Origin: Candidatus Harrisonbacteria bacterium CG10_big_fil_rev_8_21_14_0_10_44_23
GTDB taxonomy: Bacteria > Patescibacteriota > Minisyncoccia > UBA6257 > 1-14-0-10-44-23
Assembly: GCA_002773475.1 (NCBI GenBank)
Contig: PFBB01000005.1
Span: forward strand, 1 to 9,796
Direction of reading: 5' to 3'
DNA length: 9,796 nucleotides
Each line of letters starts with the position of its first letter. Position 1 is the first letter of the stretch. A model generated the notes under the pieces. It saw nothing but the letters and a program-made list of their open reading frames with translations. It made no database searches and was not told where the DNA came from. The position numbers were made by a program, and so were the translations under genes. Positions 1 to 5,944 of the stretch are shown here, piece after piece.

Positions 1-322
1 AGCCGCACTCACCGATAGCAACCACCTTCTCGTCTCTGGCTAACTCCAAAATAGCTTGCTGATCAAACTTCTCCGGAGCGTCAGCGCTAGATTCACCTTC
101 ATCCTTGTGCCAGTTTTCAACTGCATGATTTGGATGAAAACCCACCGTCGCCCAAATCATATCGGGATATCGTTTCGCAATATCAATTGCCTCCTTTGAG
201 GTCTCAACACTTGTCCCAACCGTAATCATATTAATACCCAAAGCTCGCGCCCGATCAATCACCGCGCTTCTCTCGTCTCCATAGGCAGGAAAATGAACAT
301 GTGTGTGTGCGTCAAATAGCAT
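1..322 (-). CDS. tatD: TatD-family metal-dependent hydrolase, N-terminal part (runs off the left edge)
   Basis: About 107 residues are visible. The start MLFDAHTHVHF carries the HxH metal pair (His6, His8) of the TatD/amidohydrolase fold. It is followed by GFHPNH (61-66) and VAIGECG (101-107), whose Glu105 is the next expected metal ligand. The family consists of cytoplasmic divalent-metal phosphoesterases/DNases; the substrate here is not known. The gene lies downstream of metG on the same strand, and metG-tatD adjacency is common in bacteria. The ATG at 320-322 is chosen because the HxH motif follows at once and an upstream out-of-phase ATG meets a stop after two codons. No Shine-Dalgarno sequence sits 5-10 bases upstream; the nearest purine tract, GAGGG, is about 20 bases away. 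The rest of the enzyme lies outside the window, so it cannot be judged intact. Confidence 0.9.
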   Translation of the reverse strand, partial: MLFDAHTHVHFPAYGDERSAVIDRARALGINMITVGTSVETSKEAIDIAKRYPDMIWATVGFHPNHAVENWHKDEGESSADAPEKFDQQAILELARDEKVVAIGECG

Positions 323-365
323 TATCTAAGCATACCCAATGGCGCCCTCAACAGCAAACCTCCCC

Positions 366-393
366 TTGACAAAAAATACTAGAAATGTATAAT
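366..393 (+). promoter_or_regulatory. Perfect sigma70-type promoter, plus strand, with no gene downstream
   Basis: TTGACA (366-371) and TATAAT (388-393) are both exact consensus hexamers, 16 bases apart. Transcription would start near 400 and run rightward, opposite to every gene in the window and away from tatD. No plausible plus-strand protein gene follows; instead there is a C/U-rich tract and a terminator-like hairpin. It is the strongest promoter match I found in the window. Confidence 0.75.
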
Positions 394-414
394 TGGCTCG
401 ATATGGTGGTTGAT

Positions 415-446
415 CCCCCCCCTGCCTCCTCCCTCCCTCCCTCCCC
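415..446. repeat. Polypyrimidine tract; four-run G-quadruplex motif on the minus strand
   Basis: On the plus strand this is C8, then TG, then CCTCCT, then CCC-T-CCC-T-CCC-T-CCCC. Read on the minus strand, 446-431 gives four runs of three or four G separated by single A bases, which is the short-loop class of G-quadruplex motif. It would lie in any transcript running from metG into tatD. The surrounding coding DNA is much less GC-rich. Confidence 0.7.
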
Positions 447-473
447 TCAGGGGTCCCATCATTTCCTGCCTCC

Positions 474-511
474 GGCCTCGGCGCGCTTGCGCGCCGAGGC
501 CCTTTCATTTT
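474..511 (+). terminator. Strong intrinsic terminator-like hairpin, plus-strand orientation
   Basis: The 13-base arm GGCCTCGGCGCGC (474-486) is perfectly complementary to 489-501 across a nominal two-base loop, in practice a CTTG-type loop. CTTTCATTTT (502-511) follows on the plus strand, a moderate T-rich tail. On the minus strand the hairpin is followed by GGAGGCAGG, with no U-tract, so it fits plus-strand termination better than metG termination. It would stop the candidate RNA before it runs antisense into metG. Confidence 0.6.
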
Positions 512-1958
512 ATAGACGTGGAAACAGTGAAGATTTTAGTTTCTTAACAACCCAAACACCATCAACAGCTTTCAGCGCATCATCAAGCTTTGCCCGAGTC
601 TCGGGGAGGAATGGAGCGATTGCGTGAGTTAGCTTATCCAAAACAAACAAACAATTTGAGAGAACTAAGGATTTCTCTTCTCCCGACTCCATCTTCCATG
701 GAGTTTTATTATTTAAATACCCGTCCCCAACTGAGGTCAGCTGCAAGGCCTCCGCTATTGCCTCATGAAATCTCCTTTCCTCAATTTTTTTATCTAGGTT
801 TTCGATGCAGACATTAACCGAACGCAAAATATCTGGGTCAAGCGCGCCCTCGCTCAAAACCGCCAGATCCTCTTCCGCTTCAGCCAAAGTTAAAACTCGG
901 GAAGCAAAGTTTCCCAATCCATTTGCCAAATCTCCATTGTAGCGCTTTATAAAACTCTCCTCACTAAAATCACCGTCATCGTCAGACGGGATTTCTCGCA
1001 AAAGATAATAACGCACCGCGTCCACTCCATATTTCTCCACCAAAGCTACAGGATCAACAACGTTGCCCAAAGACTTTGACATCTTTTTGCCATTTGAAGT
1101 AATAAAACCATGGACAAATAATTCCTTTGGTAAACTTTCTCCGGCCGCCAAAAGCATTGCTGGCCAGTATACGGCGTGAAAGCGCAAAATATCTTTTCCA
1201 ATAATATGTAGATCCGCAGGCCAATAGTGCGGCGCAGCGCTTCGATAAACATTTAAAGCATCAAACCAGACATACATGATGTGGCCCGGATCATTCGGAA
1301 CCGAAACCCCCCAACCCTTAGCCCGCTCGACTGACCGAGAAATACTAAAATCATCGAGCCCGTGCTTAATGAAAGCCCGAGCTTCGTTCTTTCTAGAAAG
1401 TGGGCGAATTTTATAAGCATCCGATTCAATCAAATCAATTAATTTATCTTGGTATTCAGATAGCTTAAAAAAGTAGTTTTCTTCCTCCACCTCTTCAATC
1501 ATCTTTCCCGGATGGTATAGACACTGCCCTTTTTCATCTAGCTCCTCCTTCTGATAAAAAACTTCACAGGACACGCAATACAACCCTTTATATTTCTTTT
1601 TATATATCGCACCAGACTTTTCACAAGCCCGCCAAAAATCTTGCGCCACATCTTTGTGTTCGGGCGAACTTGAACGTTGAAACTTGTCCAGACTAACGTG
1701 ATAGAGCTTTAAAAAATCAACAAATTCCTTAGTATTCTTATCAGCGAACTCTTGAACGCTCACCCCCCCTTCCTCCGCGGCCCTCACCACTTTTAACGAA
1801 TTCTCATCAGCTCCAGAAACGTAAAAAGTTTTTATTCCTCGCAATCTATGCCAACGCGCCAAAACATCACCCTGCACAAACTCTAGGGCATGACCTAAGT
1901 GCGGCTTAGCATTCACATACGGAATTGCCGCAGTAAGATAAAATTTATTCTTGCTCAT
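510..1958 (-). CDS. metG: Methionyl-tRNA synthetase
   Basis: Cytoplasmic class I synthetase that charges tRNA-Met with methionine using ATP. The 482 residues show the HIGH-type motif HLGH at 20-23 after AAIPYVNAKP, the KMSKS loop at 292-296 (GKKMSKSLGN), and WFDALNVY at 231-238 in the methionine-pocket region. The insertion domain carries CVSC (Cys128, Cys131) and a second half reading CLYH (Cys146, His149). This suggests a single CCCH-type zinc knuckle rather than four cysteines. The protein ends near residue 482 and lacks the C-terminal tRNA-binding/dimerisation domain present in longer MetRS such as that of E. coli. The ATG lies inside the preceding AI-2E gene with a 14-base overlap in a different frame, which implies co-transcription and probably translational coupling. 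No Shine-Dalgarno sequence is visible. tatD follows on the same strand. Confidence 0.97.
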   Translation of the reverse strand: MSKNKFYLTAAIPYVNAKPHLGHALEFVQGDVLARWHRLRGIKTFYVSGADENSLKVVRAAEEGGVSVQEFADKNTKEFVDFLKLYHVSLDKFQRSSSPEHKDVAQDFWRACEKSGAIYKKKYKGLYCVSCEVFYQKEELDEKGQCLYHPGKMIEEVEEENYFFKLSEYQDKLIDLIESDAYKIRPLSRKNEARAFIKHGLDDFSISRSVERAKGWGVSVPNDPGHIMYVWFDALNVYRSAAPHYWPADLHIIGKDILRFHAVYWPAMLLAAGESLPKELFVHGFITSNGKKMSKSLGNVVDPVALVEKYGVDAVRYYLLREIPSDDDGDFSEESFIKRYNGDLANGLGNFASRVLTLAEAEEDLAVLSEGALDPDILRSVNVCIENLDKKIEERRFHEAIAEALQLTSVGDGYLNNKTPWKMESGEEKSLVLSNCLFVLDKLTHAIAPFLPETRAKLDDALKAVDGVWVVKKLKSSLFPRL

Positions 1959-2976
1959 TTACCAAACTATTTTGTTGCGTAGACCAATGATAAAGAATCT
2001 CTTGGAAAGTTACCGCAATTGGCACTGCCAAGATAACTCCAATAATCCCAAAAACTTGCCCACCAATCAATAGTGCAATCAAAACTACCACCGGGCTCAG
2101 CTTTGTACTCCTACCCATCACTGATGGCACCAATAGATGCGCCTCCAACTGTTGAATCAAGATAAAGAGCATCACTGTCCAAAAGGCCAGGGCTGGCGAG
2201 CTAGACAGAGCAAATAGCACCGCGACCCCTCCAGAAACTATCGGCCCCACATAAGGCACAATTTCTAAAATCGCCGCCAAAATACCCAAAGTCAAACTAT
2301 ATTTAACTCCCAAAAGCCATAGGCCGATAAACACCGCCAAACCAACAATCGCACTCAAAAAAATCTGAGCTAAAAACCAAGAGCTAATTTTTTGTCGCAC
2401 TCGCTCATAAATATCAATCACCGTGCCTTGGAAACCAGTTGGCGCAATAGTTATCAAAAACTTTTTCACTCCATTTCTATCAATCACCATATAGAAAGAC
2501 AAAACAAATATAGCGATCGCCAAAACAAAACCACCTAAGAATTTAAACAAAACATTCCAAATAGTCACCTCTCCACCAATAAACGATTGAGTCATCTCGC
2601 TTAACCCATCCCGAATCCCAAGAACAAAGTTTTGTGTCTCTACACCAGTTAAGCTAGCGCTAGCGTTGCTCAAGGTTTCAGTTGACTGACTAAAAAATGC
2701 GTTCATCTCAACTAAGGTGACTGGCACTAAAATATAGACAACGATTGCAACCAACAGAAAAGCGGCGAGGTAGATTGCCAGAGCCCCAAGAATTCGTGGG
2801 ATCTTTTTTACCTCCAACTTACTAACCAAGGGGTCTAGAGCCGAGGAAAGAATAATTGCCAAAGCGGTTGCCACCAAAACGTCCCGAGCAACAAAAACCA
2901 CCGCCACCAAGATTAGCATGGCCAAAAACTTCCATAACGCTCCCCAACTTATACTGTATTCCCTAGTCTCTGCCAT
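1945..2976 (-). CDS. AI-2E family transporter (PerM/TqsA-like membrane protein)
   Basis: Polytopic inner-membrane protein of 343 residues from the start chosen here. Hydrophobic segments occur near residues 13-31, 33-47, 63-86, 143-165, 201-223 and 227-260, with more in the last 90 residues. Family hallmarks are PYVGP near 241-245 and the C-terminal block LVPSVMGRSTKLSPVVVLIALLIGG, ending in a GVILAVPIA-type motif. Family members have been linked to AI-2 export or Na+/H+ exchange, but most have no known substrate, so none is assigned. An in-frame ATG at 2983-2985 would add three residues (MGL), but it overlaps the -10 box of a good promoter. I therefore prefer the ATG at 2974-2976. The 3' end overlaps metG by 14 bases. 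Confidence 0.88.
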   Translation of the reverse strand: MAETREYSISWGALWKFLAMLILVAVVFVARDVLVATALAIILSSALDPLVSKLEVKKIPRILGALAIYLAAFLLVAIVVYILVPVTLVEMNAFFSQSTETLSNASASLTGVETQNFVLGIRDGLSEMTQSFIGGEVTIWNVLFKFLGGFVLAIAIFVLSFYMVIDRNGVKKFLITIAPTGFQGTVIDIYERVRQKISSWFLAQIFLSAIVGLAVFIGLWLLGVKYSLTLGILAAILEIVPYVGPIVSGGVAVLFALSSSPALAFWTVMLFILIQQLEAHLLVPSVMGRSTKLSPVVVLIALLIGGQVFGIIGVILAVPIAVTFQEILYHWSTQQNSLVNEQE

Positions 2977-2983
2977 TAATCCC

Positions 2984-3012
2984 ATTGTAGAGAGAGCTTG
3001 CCCTTGTGTCCA
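2984..3012 (-). promoter_or_regulatory. Promoter for the AI-2E/metG operon, probably leaderless
   Basis: On the minus strand, TGGACA (3012-3007; 5 of 6 consensus bases) is followed after 17 bases by TACAAT (2989-2984; 5 of 6). Seven bases separate the -10 box from the ATG at 2976, so transcription would begin at or one base before the start codon. This supports the shorter start and makes AI-2E, metG and possibly tatD one transcript. Confidence 0.6.
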
Positions 3013-3082
3013 CCCCCTAAAGGCTAACCAGCGGTACTCTTGTTGTGGCTATCTCTGTGGACCCTGCTACCGAATATTCAAA

Positions 3083-4348
3083 CTAGACAAGTAGATCCTC
3101 AAAACGTTTCTTGTCCTCGAAAGGTCCAATCACAACTAGGTTCAAGTTCTCTGGAGCAAACAACTGCTGTGCCAGCTTCTGTATGTCTTCAGCCGTAACA
3201 CTCTCGATCTTCCTTATTAGATCATCGGTCGTGGTAATTTCCTTCTTCAAAAGCTCTTGAATTCCGTAAAACACCGCCAAAGAGTCCGAGGTCTCCAGAC
3301 CAAGCAATAGACTGCCAGTAAGGTGATTTTTTGCTCGCTCCAATTCTTCGTCTGAGATTTTTTCTTCGCGCAATTTTTTAAATTCTTCAAGGATCCCCTT
3401 GATCGCCTCATCAATCTTCGCCAGCTGAATTCCGGCAGATGCCTCAATATAGCCATGGTCAGTAAAAAGATCGGCCCCCGCTCCAACGTAGTAGGCGGCG
3501 CCCATCTTCTCCCGCAAAAGTGCGAAAAGTCTTGAGCTCATTCCTCCCCCCAAAACATCTCCCAAAACCTCCAAAGCAAATCGTCTTTCGTCATTCATAT
3601 CAAGAGCCCGATAACCCAAAACAATGTGGGCTTGATCAGATTTTTTTTCTTTAAGAAAAACCTCTGGCTTATTCTGCGCCTCCTTAACGGGTAGCTTATC
3701 GGCTTTTTCCTTGTTTTCCATATCGGCAAAAAGCCGCTTCGCCTGCTCAACCATCTTCTCCTCATCAATCTTCCCAACCAAGATCAATGTAGTCGCCTTT
3801 GGCATATAATGTCTTTCTCGAAAATCTAAAAAGTCTTGGCGCTTTGCATTTTTGATCACCTCTCGGTCTCCGCCGATATCCCATCCAGCCGGTTGATCTC
3901 CGTAAAGCAAACTCAAAAAATAATCTCCCGCCTTCCGGTGAGGCATATCTTCATACATATTAAGCTCCTCAATTATCACCCCTTTCTCCTTCTCGATCTC
4001 ATCCTCCGAAAAAATTGGATTAATATACAAATCGGCAATAATGTCTAAAATTTCCATTGCTTTATCTGCGCTAGCCTTTGCGTAGTAGCCCGTGTACTCG
4101 TGTCCAGTAAAAGCATTTGATTGCGCCCCCAAGCTGTCCAACTCTGAAGATATCTGCATTGGTTTTGGCCGAGTGGTCGTACCCTTAAAACACATGTGCT
4201 CCAAAAAATGAGCGATACCACTATTCTCTTTTGTTTCGTATTTTGAGCCAGTCTCCACCAAAACCAACGCCGTCATCGCCACTGCGTTTGGTTGAGGGAT
4301 AGTAATTATCCTAAGTCCATTATCTAAAACTTTTTTCTTAAAATCCAT
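3083..4348 (-). CDS. M16 family zinc peptidase (processing-peptidase / PqqL-like)
   Basis: A 421-residue protein with the inverted zinc motif HxxEH: HFLEH at 47-51, in GIAHFLEHMCFKGT. Glu127 (VIIEELNMYEDMP) lies exactly 76 residues after the second His, as expected for the third zinc ligand. The C-terminal M16 half contains GGGMSSRLFALLREKMGAAYYV (268-289), matching the Arg/Tyr substrate-binding region of mitochondrial processing peptidase beta-like enzymes. Length is typical of single-chain bacterial M16B proteins, which often form dimers. The frame stays open 53 codons further upstream to 4507, but that stretch covers large inverted repeats and lacks family similarity. MDFKKKVLDNGLRI is the usual M16 N-terminus. 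There is no signal peptide, so a cytoplasmic protease is most likely; its substrates are unknown. Confidence 0.95.
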   Translation of the reverse strand: MDFKKKVLDNGLRIITIPQPNAVAMTALVLVETGSKYETKENSGIAHFLEHMCFKGTTTRPKPMQISSELDSLGAQSNAFTGHEYTGYYAKASADKAMEILDIIADLYINPIFSEDEIEKEKGVIIEELNMYEDMPHRKAGDYFLSLLYGDQPAGWDIGGDREVIKNAKRQDFLDFRERHYMPKATTLILVGKIDEEKMVEQAKRLFADMENKEKADKLPVKEAQNKPEVFLKEKKSDQAHIVLGYRALDMNDERRFALEVLGDVLGGGMSSRLFALLREKMGAAYYVGAGADLFTDHGYIEASAGIQLAKIDEAIKGILEEFKKLREEKISDEELERAKNHLTGSLLLGLETSDSLAVFYGIQELLKKEITTTDDLIRKIESVTAEDIQKLAQQLFAPENLNLVVIGPFEDKKRFEDLLV

Positions 4349-4356
4349 GTTGTAAG

Positions 4357-4383
4357 AATATAGAAACTTCCCCATCCACGCAA
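4357..4383 (-). promoter_or_regulatory. Possible promoter for the M16 peptidase gene
   Basis: TATATT (4362-4357; 5 of 6 consensus bases) lies 8 bases before the ATG, which would place the mRNA start about two bases before the codon. The upstream element is weak: TTGCGT at 4383-4378 with a short 15-base spacer. Support comes mainly from the position and from the same near-leaderless spacing at other genes here. Confidence 0.35.
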
Positions 4384-4389
4384 CAGCCC

Positions 4390-4435
4390 CCCGCCTCATC
4401 ATATAGCATAGTACCATACTATATGATGAGGCGGG
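4390..4435. repeat. 17-bp perfect inverted repeat with 12-base loop
   Basis: CCCGCCTCATCATATAG (4390-4406) pairs perfectly with 4419-4435. Loop and inner arm (ATAGTA/TACTAT) can also form an alternative inner hairpin. Neither side carries a T-run, so it is not a typical terminator. It lies in the leader/promoter region of the M16 gene and may be an operator, an RNA structure or a small palindromic repeat element. Confidence 0.7.
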
Positions 4436-4458
4436 ATAAATTTTAAAATAGCAAGTGT

Positions 4459-4481
4459 CCCGCTCTCCGAAGAGGAGCGGG
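4459..4481. repeat. GC-rich hairpin with a UUCG-type loop on the minus strand
   Basis: CCCGCTC (4459-4465) pairs with GAGCGGG (4475-4481). On the minus strand the interior reads CTCTTCGGA, which allows a stable cUUCGg tetraloop. The AT-rich stretch on the low-coordinate side (minus-strand TATTTTAAAATTT) contains the palindrome ATTTTAAAAT at 4440-4449. It could be a second, weaker terminator after glyS or part of a repeat element. Confidence 0.55.
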
Positions 4482-4506
4482 GCGAAAGTTGGGGTATCCA
4501 CCAACA

Positions 4507-4542
4507 AATTAAATGCTCCATACGGGTATGGAGCATTTAATT
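4507..4542 (-). terminator. Probable intrinsic terminator of the glycyl-tRNA synthetase gene
   Basis: The 17-base arm AATTAAATGCTCCATAC (4507-4523) is perfectly complementary to 4526-4542 with only GG between. It begins 25 bases past the glyS stop codon. On the minus strand it ends in ATTTAATTTGTTGG, which gives an interrupted U-tract. The near-perfect symmetry could also stop transcription arriving from the other side. Confidence 0.65.
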
Positions 4543-4567
4543 GCAGTATTGATGCGACTTGCAGGGC

Positions 4568-5902
4568 CTAACCTTTGAGCCCTTTTTTCAGATATTCCCC
4601 TAGGTCTTCAATTTTTATCCTCTCCTGCGCCATTGTGTCTCGGTCTCTCACCGTCACCGCCTTGTCCTCCAAAGAATCGTAGTCAAAAGTTACGCAGTAC
4701 GGAGTTCCAATCTCATCCTGTCTTCGATATCTCTTGCCAATACTTCCCGTTTCATCGTAATCGCAAACAAATTGCTTGCTTAAGGTAATAAATATTTCCT
4801 TTACGGGGCCAACCAACTCCTCTTTGCGCATCAGCGGCAAAACCGCCACCTTCTTTGGTGCTAACCATTTCTCAAACTTCATCACCACCCGCTCTTCGTC
4901 CCCCGCCTTTTCCTCAGTGTACGCATCCAACATCACCGCCAACAAGGTCCTATCCACTCCCAAAGACGGCTCGATAACGTGCGGGACAAATTTATCGCTT
5001 GGATCCTCTGGATTGGTATAAGAAAGATCCTTCCCACTTTCTTTCATGTGGCTTGTAAGATCGTAGTCACCCCGATAAGCCAAACCATAAAGTTCCTTCT
5101 GTCCAAAAGGAAACTTGTATTCGATATCTACAGTTCGCTTTGAGTAATGCGCCCTCTCACCATCTGGAATTTCAATATATTCGACATTCTTCTCGTCAAT
5201 TCCCAAATCCTTAATCCAAGTCTTCATTTCTCCCAACCAGTGCTCAAACCACTTCTCCCATTCCGTCTCTTTAATAAAAAATTCGATCTCCATTTGTTCA
5301 AATTCTCGCGTTCTAAAAATATAGTTCCCTGGAGTTATCTCATTCCTAAAAGCTTTCCCGATTTGGGCTACGCCAAAAGGAATTCTCTTTCTTGATGTAT
5401 CTAGAATCTGTTTAAAATCAACAAAGATTGCTTGCGCTGTTTCTGGGCGGAAATATGCAATATTGGCCTTCTCCCTTGCAGGACCAATATATGTCTCTAA
5501 CATCATATTAAATTCTTGCGACTCAGTAAAAGAACCTTTAGTACCACACTTCGGACACTTATTTGGGTCATCCAAAGTATCTGATCTAAATCTCCCATGA
5601 CACTGTTTACACTCCACCAATGGATCGGTGAAATTCTTAATGTGCCCACTTGCCTCCCAAACTTGGGGGTTCATAATCAATGCCGCATCTAAGCCGACCA
5701 TATCCGCTCTAGCGTGAACAAATCGCCGCCACCACTCCTGTTTAATATTGTTTTTCAATTCCACCCCAAGTGGGCCGTAATCCCAAGAATTCTGGAGTCC
5801 TCCATAAATTTCTGATCCGGGGAAAATAAAACCTCGCCGTTTCGCTAACGAGATTATTTTCTTCATCTTATCTTCGCTAAATTTTTCCTTTGGTTTATTC
5901 AT
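4568..5902 (-). CDS. glyQS: Glycyl-tRNA synthetase, single-chain class II type
   Basis: Charges tRNA-Gly in the cytoplasm. The 444 residues represent the homodimeric (alpha2) type, not the bacterial alpha2beta2 GlyQ/GlyS pair. N-terminal GFIFPGSEIYGG and WDYGPLG precede motif 1 around 76-90 (NPQVWEASGH). A zinc-type element follows, with CKQC (Cys98, Cys101) and CPKC (Cys116, Cys119). Motif 2 is FRNE at 185-188 with the following FRTREFEQMEIEFF, and motif 3 is SLGVDRTLL (313-321). Residues about 350-444 form the anticodon-binding domain (KVAVLPL, then GKRYRRQDEIGTPYCVTFD). The ATG at 5900-5902 leaves a 42-base gap to the preceding gene. The only purine-rich stretch (AGGGG) ends 13 bases before the ATG, too far for a normal ribosome site. 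A terminator follows at 4507-4542. Confidence 0.97.
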   Translation of the reverse strand: MNKPKEKFSEDKMKKIISLAKRRGFIFPGSEIYGGLQNSWDYGPLGVELKNNIKQEWWRRFVHARADMVGLDAALIMNPQVWEASGHIKNFTDPLVECKQCHGRFRSDTLDDPNKCPKCGTKGSFTESQEFNMMLETYIGPAREKANIAYFRPETAQAIFVDFKQILDTSRKRIPFGVAQIGKAFRNEITPGNYIFRTREFEQMEIEFFIKETEWEKWFEHWLGEMKTWIKDLGIDEKNVEYIEIPDGERAHYSKRTVDIEYKFPFGQKELYGLAYRGDYDLTSHMKESGKDLSYTNPEDPSDKFVPHVIEPSLGVDRTLLAVMLDAYTEEKAGDEERVVMKFEKWLAPKKVAVLPLMRKEELVGPVKEIFITLSKQFVCDYDETGSIGKRYRRQDEIGTPYCVTFDYDSLEDKAVTVRDRDTMAQERIKIEDLGEYLKKGLKG

Positions 5903-5944
5903 ATTATTTTTTTAGCCCCTGTTCATAATTCAAGCTTCATAATT

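Larger units (their letters stand above)
400..511 (+). ncRNA. Candidate C/U-rich small RNA of about 110 nt
   Basis: Inferred from layout: a perfect promoter ends at 393, and a strong hairpin with a T-rich tail occupies 474-511, ending as it meets the metG stop codon (510-512). Between them is a run of eight C (415-422) and then CCTCC/CCCTCCC-type repeats to 446. GATCCC (412-417) can pair with GGGGTC (450-455, one G-U pair), which would display the C/U repeats in a large loop. C-rich unpaired seeds that target G-rich ribosome binding sites are known from Firmicute sRNAs such as RsaE and FsrA. That parallel is only suggestive, because the genes here lack clear Shine-Dalgarno sites. Small open frames here, in either direction, are low-complexity and unlike proteins. 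It does not resemble an RNA family I recognise. Confidence 0.5.

Noticed and set aside
326..508. 60-codon minus-strand frame between metG and tatD
   Set aside because: It is Gly/Arg/Pro-rich low-complexity sequence produced by the G-rich tract and hairpin, with no ribosome site and no recognisable domain.
3008..3062. GTCCAC/GTGGAC inverted repeat between the M16 and AI-2E genes
   Set aside because: Six-base arms are 43 bases apart and one arm overlaps the AI-2E -35 box; this is easily chance.
3805..3812. TATAAT on the plus strand within the M16 gene
   Set aside because: It lies in coding sequence with no matching -35 element or downstream feature.
4349..4507. 53-codon N-terminal extension of the M16 peptidase
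   Set aside because: It covers large inverted repeats, has no family similarity, and the normal M16 N-terminus starts at the ATG at 4348.
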